64,000 nucleotides of DNA from Nitrospirales bacterium LBB_01. Lineage in GTDB: Bacteria > Nitrospirota > Thermodesulfovibrionia > Thermodesulfovibrionales > Magnetobacteriaceae. The translations under genes and the position numbers were made by a program. Within the stretch, counting starts at the first letter, position 1. Each line of letters starts with the position of its first letter. The notes beneath the pieces are model-generated. The model did not search any database and was not told where the DNA came from. It saw only the letters and a program-made list of their open reading frames with translations. The DNA lies in the NCBI GenBank assembly GCA_004376055.2, contig CP049016.1, positions 992,001 through 1,056,000 on the forward strand, given 5' to 3'. Shown here piece by piece: positions 17,230 through 24,388 of this stretch.

Positions 17230-18147
17230 TTAAGCCCATCGCCACAGAGAAATGACAAAAAGAACTGCTATAACCAAAAACAAATTCAAGTACACAAAGA
17301 AGTAAAACAGCCTTTTGTGAAAGGGTTCCTTTGACTCAGCTTGTTTTTCAACCAACTTACCGACTTTAGGGTATCTTGCAAGTTTATCCTCACCGTGAGG
17401 CGCTTGTTTTAGCGATTCCGTGTGGTCAAAACCTGCAAGGTGTTTACCGGCATGTTTTCCATCTTTCCACATTTTGCTTGCAGTAAAATCATACACATCG
17501 CCATTATATAGAACAAATGCCGGTCTGCCTTCTTTGCCGTCACACTCTGCAATTTCCTCTAAGGTAAAAACACCTTTTTTTATGTCAATTTTAGCTTCGT
17601 GTTTCAGTTTTAGTTTTTTGCCGATAAAAAAAGTAACTATTGTTGCCGTTGATACCATGATTATGTAGATTGATACTTTTATAGTTAGAAGAATACCAAA
17701 TTTTGTATGAAACAGAGTTTGCATGTCATTGATACGAGCTAATGTTAAAAAAATTCCTGTAATGCCGACAACACAGATAGATATCCATCCAAGAGTCAGC
17801 TCTCCTTTGGGAAGCCCTCTTGAGGCATAAGCAGGTTTAAGCAAAATATGTACATATAGTATAGCCCCAAACCAGGCTACAGCGCCTGTTATGTGTAAAA
17901 AACCAACAAGAAACCTGATGATTTTCTGACTGATTGAAAACTTTAATCCTTTGCCGGTGGTAATGATTTCTCGTTTATATGCTTCACCGGCGGTTGTCAG
18001 CTTCCCTCCGCCTGAGGTATCCACATGGCAGTAGCTGCAATCTTTTTTAGTTTTTTCTGAGTACTCACTGTAAGCATATACTTTCCCGCAGAAAATAAAT
18101 ACAGACAACACTATAAACACAACTGTCACACAATATCTATTTGCCAT
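17230..18147 (-). CDS. Membrane heme protein: CxxCH segment + CopD-like membrane domain + cytochrome b5 domain
   Basis: Three modules are joined in 305 residues. A signal peptide or anchor (about 7-25) is followed by a c-type heme motif, CSYCH, at 37-41. A four-helix membrane part (about 75-180) with His residues (GFLHITGAVAWFG, YVHILLKPAY) resembles CopD/DUF2231-type membrane heme proteins. A soluble cytochrome-b5-like domain (about 193-270) shows FTLEEIAECDG, VYDFTASKMW and HLAGFDHTESL. A final transmembrane helix closes the protein. This reads as an electron-transfer protein linking periplasmic c heme, membrane and a b5-type heme. The partner oxidoreductase is not adjacent, so the role is open. 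Confidence 0.75.
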   Translation of the reverse strand: MANRYCVTVVFIVLSVFIFCGKVYAYSEYSEKTKKDCSYCHVDTSGGGKLTTAGEAYKREIITTGKGLKFSISQKIIRFLVGFLHITGAVAWFGAILYVHILLKPAYASRGLPKGELTLGWISICVVGITGIFLTLARINDMQTLFHTKFGILLTIKVSIYIIMVSTATIVTFFIGKKLKLKHEAKIDIKKGVFTLEEIAECDGKEGRPAFVLYNGDVYDFTASKMWKDGKHAGKHLAGFDHTESLKQAPHGEDKLARYPKVGKLVEKQAESKEPFHKRLFYFFVYLNLFLVIAVLFVISLWRWA

Positions 18148-18152
18148 ACAGA

Positions 18153-18181
18153 ATTTTACAAAAAAAATAAGAAATAAGCAA
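18153..18181 (-). promoter_or_regulatory. Promoter abutting the heme-fusion gene
   Basis: On the minus strand there is a -35-like TTGCTT (18181-18176), a 17-base T-rich spacer and a -10 TAAAAT (18158-18153). Only 5 bases then precede the ATG at 18147. No Shine-Dalgarno is present, so a leaderless message is expected. Confidence 0.5.
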
Positions 18182-18203
18182 GATGATGAATAATCTAAAA
18201 AAC

Positions 18204-18524
18204 TCAGCGTGTTTTATTTTTATGTCCCTGCGCTTCTACAAACGCCCGCAGCACGGCATTAATACGGGTTTGATAGCCCCTGCCATCATGTTTGAACCAT
18301 TCCACAATGTCAGGATCTAAACGCAGTGTCACCGTTTCTTTGGGTTTAGGCAAGTTAATCCGAGCCTTATCGAACCATTTGGCGTTGGGAATAAACGTGT
18401 CGGGGTCACTTGCAACGGCGTGTTCGATTTCCGTATCGGTCATTGCCCGAACCCGTGCCCAATCTGTCTTATCACTCATTGGCTGCGCTTCCTTTGATAC
18501 GTGCGTAGTACGCTTTTTGCTCAT
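18204..18524 (-). CDS. brnA: BrnA family antitoxin
   Basis: This is the antitoxin and autorepressor of the BrnT ribonuclease. The C-terminal ribbon-helix-helix region is plain (KETVTLRLDPDIVEWFK, then YQTRINAVLRAFVEAQ). The N-terminal part should wrap BrnT. I chose the ATG at 18524 (MSKKRTTHVS). An ORF-extending start at 18545 exists. The gene overlaps the 3' end of brnT by about 50 bases, which couples their translation. BrnTA complexes usually repress their own promoter. Confidence 0.9.
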   Translation of the reverse strand: MSKKRTTHVSKEAQPMSDKTDWARVRAMTDTEIEHAVASDPDTFIPNAKWFDKARINLPKPKETVTLRLDPDIVEWFKHDGRGYQTRINAVLRAFVEAQGHKNKTR

Positions 18525-18759
18525 GGGTTCCTGCCTTTCTTGCACTGATTAACCTGCGGGTATTCCCGCGTTGTGTGTAAACGACAAAAAGCAAAACGCC
18601 GTTAACCTCGCCATAGGCGCCTATGCGCTGCTCACCATAATCATAGCGAGTATCCGGCATCTCAATAGTCTGTCCATCGAAAATGAGCTTTGCTCCCTCG
18701 AAGTCTATCCCGTGCTTCATAAGGTTCACAGTGCGCTTTTGTTCATCCCATTCAAACAA
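18472..18759 (-). CDS. brnT: BrnT family toxin (ribonuclease)
   Basis: This small RelE-fold ribonuclease of about 95 residues inhibits translation. Family signatures are FEWDEQKRTVNLMKHGIDFE at the start, then VVYTQRGNTRRLISARKA with the catalytic-region RLISARKA. The start is TTG at 18759, since the conserved N-terminus FEWD follows directly. No ribosome-binding site is visible and the -10 lies 7 bases upstream. It is the first gene of the pair, in the usual toxin-first BrnTA order. Confidence 0.9.
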   Translation of the reverse strand: MFEWDEQKRTVNLMKHGIDFEGAKLIFDGQTIEMPDTRYDYGEQRIGAYGEVNGVLLFVVYTQRGNTRRLISARKAGTHEQKAYYARIKGSAANE

Positions 18760-18766
18760 TATAATT

Positions 18767-18795
18767 ATTTTACATTATGTCATTACAATTGTCAA
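18767..18795 (-). promoter_or_regulatory. brnTA promoter
   Basis: On the minus strand there is a consensus -35 TTGACA (18795-18790), a 17-base spacer and a -10 TAAAAT (18772-18767). The TTG start of brnT is 7 bases further on, so +1 should fall at or next to the start codon. The spacer contains ACATAATGT, a small palindrome that could be a BrnA operator half. Confidence 0.7.
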
Positions 18796-18798
18796 TAC

Positions 18799-19638
18799 TT
18801 AGCTGCCTGTGGTCATTTGAATACCTATTAATTGCAATGCTGGCATTACAATTAATAAACGTTTCAGAGCAGTCAAGATGACTGCTCCAACGCGGGTTAA
18901 GTACTTGAGTAATTTATCATTAGCTAATTTTTTTCTATGCTCTTTACATTGATTACACATCTCAGCGTGAAATCGCTCGGTATTCCGGATTTTCTCCTCT
19001 GCAGCATCAGAATCAATATTTTCTCTTGACAACCATCCGTATTCTTTGTCTTCCAGTGGATGTGTATTAAGTGTCCAGTTGATGACGTTATGCCGTTCTT
19101 TTTTCCCATTCTTTATCGGTACATCATATGGAGACAAAATGCTCTTGGCAGCTGGATAGTTTTTGATTTTTGTATAAGCAGCCTCGGTCAATGCAGCGCC
19201 GCACCAGTTTTGTTTCTGTTCAAGTTCATAAGCCTCAATAAGCGCCTTGCCGACATAAATGTTATTCTCAGGGTTACAATAAAATTCACCATAAGAAATG
19301 CCGATTCTGAACCTGAGCGCTGGGAATTGTATTGGTCTTGATAGAATCTCATTTGCACGAGCTATAACTGCATAATAACCCTCTCTTGTATCTTGTAGTG
19401 AATAGAGAATAACCGTATCTGAAAAAAGGGTATGTCCTACAAGCCATTCACGTATAATCTGTTCATTTGTTGGTGATTCAGGCAGTTCCTGAGAGCTGGG
19501 AATCGACGAAAGGAGGTTATTAAGATTCTTTATATGATAGTTGACAATCTTACTGAGGGGCTCTTGCTTTACAAGAGAACTGAACCCCAAAATATCTGCA
19601 ACGGCAACCATTGCCATATTCTCGGTGCTTTTATTCAT
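18799..19638 (-). CDS. Class III nucleotide-cyclase-like protein with C-terminal hydrophobic segment
   Basis: This is a 279-residue protein whose first ~170 residues look like a class III adenylate/guanylate cyclase homology domain. The first metal Asp is in VADILGFSSLV (Asp15), the second in FSDTVILYS (Asp74), followed by FRIGISYGEFY and VGKALIEAYELE. Both metal-binding aspartates are kept. The substrate-base and transition-state residues cannot be assigned confidently, and GKALIEAYELE departs from the usual GxxVNxAxRL pattern. The C-terminal part holds a CxxC-x2-H cluster (CNQCKEH) and a hydrophobic segment near 250-275. It sits among toxin-antitoxin genes. It could be a signalling cyclase or a defence cyclase, and no effector is adjacent. 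Confidence 0.6.
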   Translation of the reverse strand: MNKSTENMAMVAVADILGFSSLVKQEPLSKIVNYHIKNLNNLLSSIPSSQELPESPTNEQIIREWLVGHTLFSDTVILYSLQDTREGYYAVIARANEILSRPIQFPALRFRIGISYGEFYCNPENNIYVGKALIEAYELEQKQNWCGAALTEAAYTKIKNYPAAKSILSPYDVPIKNGKKERHNVINWTLNTHPLEDKEYGWLSRENIDSDAAEEKIRNTERFHAEMCNQCKEHRKKLANDKLLKYLTRVGAVILTALKRLLIVMPALQLIGIQMTTGS

Positions 19639-19640
19639 AA

Positions 19641-19669
19641 GCTATACTAAATATAGTATAACATTTCAA
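19641..19669 (-). promoter_or_regulatory. Promoter and perfect palindromic operator of the cyclase-like gene
   Basis: A perfect 7-base inverted repeat, TATACTA-AATA-TAGTATA (19643-19660), lies between a -35-like TTGAAA (19669-19664 on the minus strand) and the ATG at 19638. Candidate -10s are TATAGC (19646-19641, 17-base spacer) or TATACT (19660-19655). Either leaves a very short or absent leader, and no Shine-Dalgarno exists. The palindrome overlaps the promoter, so repression by a dimeric regulator is likely. Confidence 0.6.
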
Positions 19670-19775
19670 GTGATTTTCTTTCGTATATTAATAATTTCTA
19701 TGTCATTCTCTTTATATAATTCAAAGTGTTCGTCTTTAGTATAATGTGACTAAGTTATTTTCATTCCAAATTATA

Positions 19776-20036
19776 TCAACTCCTGCAAAAACCGGCATTA
19801 GTTCTTTCTCTGTGTGTTTCCCCCCATGAGGCGATTCCACCAAGAGGTTTTTCGTTTATTAGAAACAGAAGAGTACGTTTTTTAGCTTCCATAATCTGAC
19901 TGTCAGTTTTTTCGTTAATAAGTGGTTGTGCTGATGTCTCTTCTGAATTTAATTCATGCCACTTCTCTATAGGAACTATTACAGCTGTAACATTCCCCTC
20001 ATCATCGGACACATATTGTATATAGTTAGTTTTCAT
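19776..20036 (-). CDS. Small antitoxin-like protein (Phd/YefM-type N-terminus), possibly frameshifted
   Basis: This 86-residue protein has a good GGAG ribosome-binding site. The N-terminus (YIQYVSDDEGNVTAVIVPIE then KWHEL) resembles the fold start of Phd/YefM-like antitoxins and related solitary proteins. No toxin gene is adjacent. The last ~20 residues look unlike protein (ETHRERTNAGFCRS). The frame shifted by one reads plausible sequence (KELMPVFAGVDIIWNENN) to a stop at 19736, so a recent frameshift near 19815 is possible. Function is uncertain. Confidence 0.5.
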   Translation of the reverse strand: MKTNYIQYVSDDEGNVTAVIVPIEKWHELNSEETSAQPLINEKTDSQIMEAKKRTLLFLINEKPLGGIASWGETHRERTNAGFCRS

Positions 20037-20181
20037 CCGTTTGCTCCTTCATAGTATATAATTATAATAACATAAAACTGTTCATGTATAACGTAAACTG
20101 AAATTACCACTGCAGGAATTTACAAAATCAAGGACTCTGAGTTAGACTAACAGCTGTGACCGCAAGGAGAAGTGAAAAAAA

Positions 20182-21078
20182 GTGATTAAAATTAAAGAGA
20201 GATGTGTTTTGGTTATAGTGGCAGTGGTAATGTCAATGTTTTTTGCATCAGAGACTTATGCAGAGACTAAAACAAAAATAGCCGCAAGTTTCTATCCGCT
20301 TGCATTTATCGCTGAAAGTGTTGGCGGCAGCAATACGCAGGTAATAAACATGACCCCGACCGGAGTTGAACCACACGAGTTTGAGCCAAAGCTAAGCACT
20401 CTCAAGGAGCTTTACTCATCCCGCCTGTTTATATATAACGGAGCTGGGGTTGACCACTGGGCTGAGAAACTATCAGCAGATTTGAAGAAAAAGGGCGTAG
20501 AGACTGTTAATATGTCATCATATATTTCACTGTTAAAAACAGACGGCAATTCGTCTGACCCACATTTTTGGTTAGACCCGCTTATGGTAAAAAAAGAGGT
20601 TGAGGTTGTTCGTGACGCATTAATTAAAATAAATCCGGCTGACAGAGCAGTTTATGAAAAAAACGCAGCCGATATAAGCGCCAAACTTGACGCACTCAAC
20701 AGTAAGTACGCTGCTGGGCTAAAAAGCTGCAAACACCGGGATATTATCGTAACTCACTCTGCATTTCAGTACATGTCAGTGCGTTACGGTTTAAATATGT
20801 TTTCCATACTTGGGCTTTCCACTTTAGAGGAGGCGTCTCCTAAAAAACTTGTCGAACTGTCAAAAATCGTCAGGGATAAGAAAATGAAATATGTGTTTTA
20901 TGAATCCCTCGTAAGCCCCAAACTTGCCGAGACATTGGCTAATGAAGCCGGAGTAAAAACTCTCACACTAAATCCCATTGAGGGGCTTACCGATGACGAT
21001 GTAAAAGCCGGCAAAAACTACCTGTCACTTATGGAGGATAACCTCAAAAACTTAAAAACAGCATTGGAGTGTAACTAA
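20182..21078 (+). CDS. znuA: Zinc/manganese ABC transporter substrate-binding protein (ZnuA-like)
   Basis: This is a periplasmic metal-binding protein of the cluster A-I type, 298 residues with a signal peptide (cleavage near SETYA). Metal ligands are in family positions: the His in TGVEPHEFEP, the His in SDPHFWLDP, the His in VTHSAFQY and a late acidic residue. The His/Asp-rich loop typical of many zinc ZnuA proteins is missing, so manganese or iron cannot be excluded. GTG at 20182 is preceded by AAGGAG. It is first in the operon with the ATPase and permease genes. Confidence 0.88.
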   Translation: MIKIKERCVLVIVAVVMSMFFASETYAETKTKIAASFYPLAFIAESVGGSNTQVINMTPTGVEPHEFEPKLSTLKELYSSRLFIYNGAGVDHWAEKLSADLKKKGVETVNMSSYISLLKTDGNSSDPHFWLDPLMVKKEVEVVRDALIKINPADRAVYEKNAADISAKLDALNSKYAAGLKSCKHRDIIVTHSAFQYMSVRYGLNMFSILGLSTLEEASPKKLVELSKIVRDKKMKYVFYESLVSPKLAETLANEAGVKTLTLNPIEGLTDDDVKAGKNYLSLMEDNLKNLKTALECN

Positions 21079-21087
21079 AACCCTAAA

Positions 21088-21837
21088 ATGGAACAGTTTT
21101 GTTTAGAAGCACGCGGGATAGAGTATAGTTATGGCAGGGAAAAGGTTCTTGAAAGTATTACCTTTTCAATCGCTGCCGGAAGCTATGTTGGGCTAATTGG
21201 CCCAAATGGCGGCGGTAAAACTACTTTGATTAAAATTTTGCTTGGGCTTACTAAACCTGATGCCGGTGAGATTTATGTTTTTGGGGAGAGGATTTGTAAT
21301 TATAAAAAGAAATACCATTTAGGATATGTTCCGCAGCAGGTGTCTCAGCTTGAAAATTCGTTTCCAGCAACCGTATCAGAAATAGTGAAAACCGGACGCA
21401 CGGCACGTGTTGGTCTCTACAGAAGTTTTACAAGTAAAGACAAAGAGGCAATCAACACGGCTATGGAGATAGCCGGTGTTTCAGAGTATAAAGACAGGCT
21501 GATAGGAAAACTTTCCGGTGGACAAAAACAGAAGGTTTTTATTGCAAGGGCGTTAGCCGGAGAACCCAAAGTCCTCTTTCTTGATGAGCCTATGGTTGGA
21601 ATAGATATTGTTTCAAGGGAGTCATTCTATACATTTTTAAGGCAGCTTAATAAAGAAAAAGGTATAACCATTGTGTTTATCTCGCATGACCTTGGGGTAA
21701 TATCCGAGGAGGTTGAGACAATTCTATGTTTAAATAAAAAACTGTTTTGCCACGGCAAATCCGGTGAGACAAGCATTAACCAACTGATAGAGGACTCCTA
21801 CGGTAAGAAAGTTTCTGCCGTAAGGCATATTCATTAA
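21088..21837 (+). CDS. znuC: Metal ABC transporter ATP-binding protein (ZnuC-like)
   Basis: This is the ATPase of the metal importer, 249 residues. Walker A is GPNGGGKTTLIK, the signature is LSGGQKQKV, Walker B is VLFLDEPMVGID, and the switch His is in FISHD. It lies 9 bases after znuA and 5 before znuB, which clearly makes a three-gene operon. Confidence 0.92.
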   Translation: MEQFCLEARGIEYSYGREKVLESITFSIAAGSYVGLIGPNGGGKTTLIKILLGLTKPDAGEIYVFGERICNYKKKYHLGYVPQQVSQLENSFPATVSEIVKTGRTARVGLYRSFTSKDKEAINTAMEIAGVSEYKDRLIGKLSGGQKQKVFIARALAGEPKVLFLDEPMVGIDIVSRESFYTFLRQLNKEKGITIVFISHDLGVISEEVETILCLNKKLFCHGKSGETSINQLIEDSYGKKVSAVRHIH

Positions 21838-21842
21838 AACTG

Positions 21843-22643
21843 ATGTTTGAGATATTTGATCACATCTTTATGATGCGGGCCTTTACGGCGGGGATACTTA
21901 TTGCCGTCACAGCGCCGGTTATAGGCATATTTTTAGTTGTCAGGCGGTATTCTCTGATAGCCGACACACTTGCCCACGTATCTTTGGCAGGTGTTGCGAT
22001 TGGACTATTAACAAAAACGTATCCTCTGATTTGGGCAACAGTGGTCTCAGCAGCTACGGCCGTAGGGATAGAGACACTCCGTAAGTCAAAACGAGTCTAT
22101 GGCGAAGCTTCGGTAGCCTTATTTTTACAAGGTGGTATGGCCGTTGCCGTAACTTTGATAAGCATAGCAAAGGGGTTTAATGCCGAGTTGTTTGGCTTTC
22201 TGTTTGGGGCAATAGCTACGGTGTCTCAAACGGATTTGTATTTCATTGGGATTTTAGCCCTTGTAATAGTTTTGTCGGTGTTTTTTCATTTTAAAGAGCT
22301 ATTTGCAGTGGCCTTTGATGAGGAGCTGGCACAAGTGAGCGGGATGCGTGTTAAAGCCTTTAACACAACGCTTGTCGTACTTGCCGCAATAGCTATCACT
22401 GTTGCTACACGGATAGTTGGGATACTGCTTATTGGCGCTCTGATGGTTATACCGGTGCTTGCAGCGATGCAGTTTTCACGCAGTTTTAAAGAGACTTTAG
22501 GTATTTCCATTGTGATGTCTCTTGTATCAGTTATAGTGGGTCTCTACGCCTCCTACTACCTTGATATAGCAAGCGGAGGCGCCATTGTCCTATGTGCTTT
22601 AGCGCTCTTTTTTGTATCTACTGTCGTTAATAAAAGTAGTTAA
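21843..22643 (+). CDS. znuB: Metal ABC transporter permease (ZnuB-like)
   Basis: This is the inner-membrane channel of the importer, 266 residues with about eight hydrophobic helices. Family signatures include RRYSLIADTLAHVSLAGVAI near the N-terminus and RIVGILLIGALMVIPVLAA in the second half. Its stop overlaps the stop of the convergent FtsX-like permease gene by a few bases, so no separate terminator fits between them. Confidence 0.92.
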   Translation: MFEIFDHIFMMRAFTAGILIAVTAPVIGIFLVVRRYSLIADTLAHVSLAGVAIGLLTKTYPLIWATVVSAATAVGIETLRKSKRVYGEASVALFLQGGMAVAVTLISIAKGFNAELFGFLFGAIATVSQTDLYFIGILALVIVLSVFFHFKELFAVAFDEELAQVSGMRVKAFNTTLVVLAAIAITVATRIVGILLIGALMVIPVLAAMQFSRSFKETLGISIVMSLVSVIVGLYASYYLDIASGGAIVLCALALFFVSTVVNKSS

Positions 22644-24385
22644 CTGTTTCCCTCCCTGATAGCAGCATATGGTTCTATCCTGGATGCCAATAGGGCTGGG
22701 TACAGGGCAGCACACAGCGTTAACGGGATATTTATGGCAAAGGTTAGCGCAAAAACAAAAATCATTGTGGCAGGTGACGGCCAGATGTAAAGAAGCTCTA
22801 TTGTTTCCATAATAGAGTTTTTTATAGCAAAAAAAACAGCATTTCCAAATATGATACCCAAACACCAGCCAAATGCGGTGATTAGAAGGGCTTCTATGAT
22901 TATTCCATAGAAAACGTTTCTACGCGTTGCGCCGACTGCTCTAAGCATACCTATTTCGCTTCTTCTTTCGTTTACAATCATGGAAAAGGCTATAAATAGT
23001 ATTATCGCTCCAAACGCTATAATTATTAAAACTGGAATAATAAGCGGTCTGATTTTAGCCATTAGGAGCTTTTTTTCCTCTTTAGATGTGACGTTTATGT
23101 CTATAACCGATACGCCTTTAACATTGTCGTAGATATTTTGAGTTAAACTCTTAGCCGATATTCCATTTTCTGCTTTTATGAAAACAGCGGAGAAAGTATC
23201 CTGATTCATTTGATTAATATCAGGCTCTGAGTTAAAAGTATTAACCATAAAATCCATACCCGGCAGTCGTTTCTTAGGAGTTTTAACAGCAGGCGCTTTT
23301 TTAAATTCTGAGATAAACACCCTTGCCTCAGAAAGTGGAATGAACACAGCATGGTCAAGATAACCGATTCCAGTGGGGGCTAAGCTGGAAAGAATCCTGC
23401 GTTTTTTCCCAAATAATTTAATTTCCTGTCCGGGATAATATTTAATCTTATAGCCGACTGTAAGCCCTGATGTTTCATTTTTCCGTCCAATTGAGTACTC
23501 AACCCATGGGTTTACAATGAAATCAGAAGCTGGATCAAAGGCTATAACCAGCACTTTTTCAATCGTGGATTCAATATCGTAAGAAATGGGCTGGAGGTAT
23601 AGCTGAGGGGATATCTCACCAATACCATGCACTTTCAGGAGTTTTTCATAAACTCCTTCGGAAAAATAAAATAGAGACGGTTGTCCTTTAGTGATAAAAT
23701 TAAAGGCTTCGGTTTCCTTTCCCTGTGGTACAACCACAATATCGGCCTTTAACCTTTGATAGGAAAGGGTGATGTTTTTTTTCACAGTTTCAAAGACAAA
23801 AAATGATACCAGTGTTACTATCGTAACTGTGGCTGTGGCTGCAATTAGAGCGCTTGTGCGAAACCTCCGCATTTTAAGGTTAGCCCACGCATACAGAAAG
23901 ATGCTGATTTGCGGGGCTGCCGGTTTTTGTTTTATCAGAGCTGCATAAAGTGATAAGATGAGCATGTTTAACGCCAACACTAAGAGCATATATTTAATCC
24001 CAGCATGTGACCTTATGGATTCAGTGTTGGCTGCTATCATCATTTTATCTCCAAATGTGTAGTAACTTACAGGGTTTAAGGTAAGAGCGTGGAATAAGGA
24101 GACAATGGAAATTAAAATAGAAATTAACTGTGCTTTTTTGTACTTAAATGATACAATGGCGGCTGCCATAGCAGCGATTCCAAGGTATAACTCCGGATGG
24201 TAGTGGATAAAGCAGATAGTTTGCACATTTGCATCAGTTTTAGTTACCAAGTTTCTAAGCCGCAGCAAAAAGTGCGGATATGCAGCAAGCATAAAGCTAG
24301 TAAGAAAAAATATCATGGATGCAAAAAACTTGTTCATGGGGCATCCACTTGAACTTTCCTTAGCGTGTTTGGGGCTTTTTCCCAA
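22640..24385 (-). CDS. FtsX/MacB-type ABC transporter permease with extra N-terminal membrane module
   Basis: This is a 581-residue membrane protein. Residues about 20-165 hold four or five hydrophobic helices that may be a separate DUF4418-like module (low confidence). From about 175 the sequence is a MacB/FtsX permease: a first helix (RFRTSALIAATATVTIVTLV), a large periplasmic MacB-like domain, and three C-terminal helices with the typical NERRSEIGMLRAVGATRRNV. No ATP-binding partner is next to it, since the nearest LolD-type ATPase is 34 kb away. It may work with a distant ATPase, and the substrate is unknown. It lies downstream of the chemoreceptor with a 3-base gap. Confidence 0.75.
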   Translation of the reverse strand: MGKSPKHAKESSSGCPMNKFFASMIFFLTSFMLAAYPHFLLRLRNLVTKTDANVQTICFIHYHPELYLGIAAMAAAIVSFKYKKAQLISILISIVSLFHALTLNPVSYYTFGDKMMIAANTESIRSHAGIKYMLLVLALNMLILSLYAALIKQKPAAPQISIFLYAWANLKMRRFRTSALIAATATVTIVTLVSFFVFETVKKNITLSYQRLKADIVVVPQGKETEAFNFITKGQPSLFYFSEGVYEKLLKVHGIGEISPQLYLQPISYDIESTIEKVLVIAFDPASDFIVNPWVEYSIGRKNETSGLTVGYKIKYYPGQEIKLFGKKRRILSSLAPTGIGYLDHAVFIPLSEARVFISEFKKAPAVKTPKKRLPGMDFMVNTFNSEPDINQMNQDTFSAVFIKAENGISAKSLTQNIYDNVKGVSVIDINVTSKEEKKLLMAKIRPLIIPVLIIIAFGAIILFIAFSMIVNERRSEIGMLRAVGATRRNVFYGIIIEALLITAFGWCLGIIFGNAVFFAIKNSIMETIELLYIWPSPATMIFVFALTFAINIPLTLCAALYPALLASRIEPYAAIREGNS

Positions 24386-24388
24386 AGG

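Noticed and set aside
18799-20036. Complete Pycsar or CBASS system
   Set aside because: Only a cyclase-like gene is present. No separate effector with a nucleotide-binding sensor and pore or nuclease domain lies adjacent, so a full system cannot be claimed.
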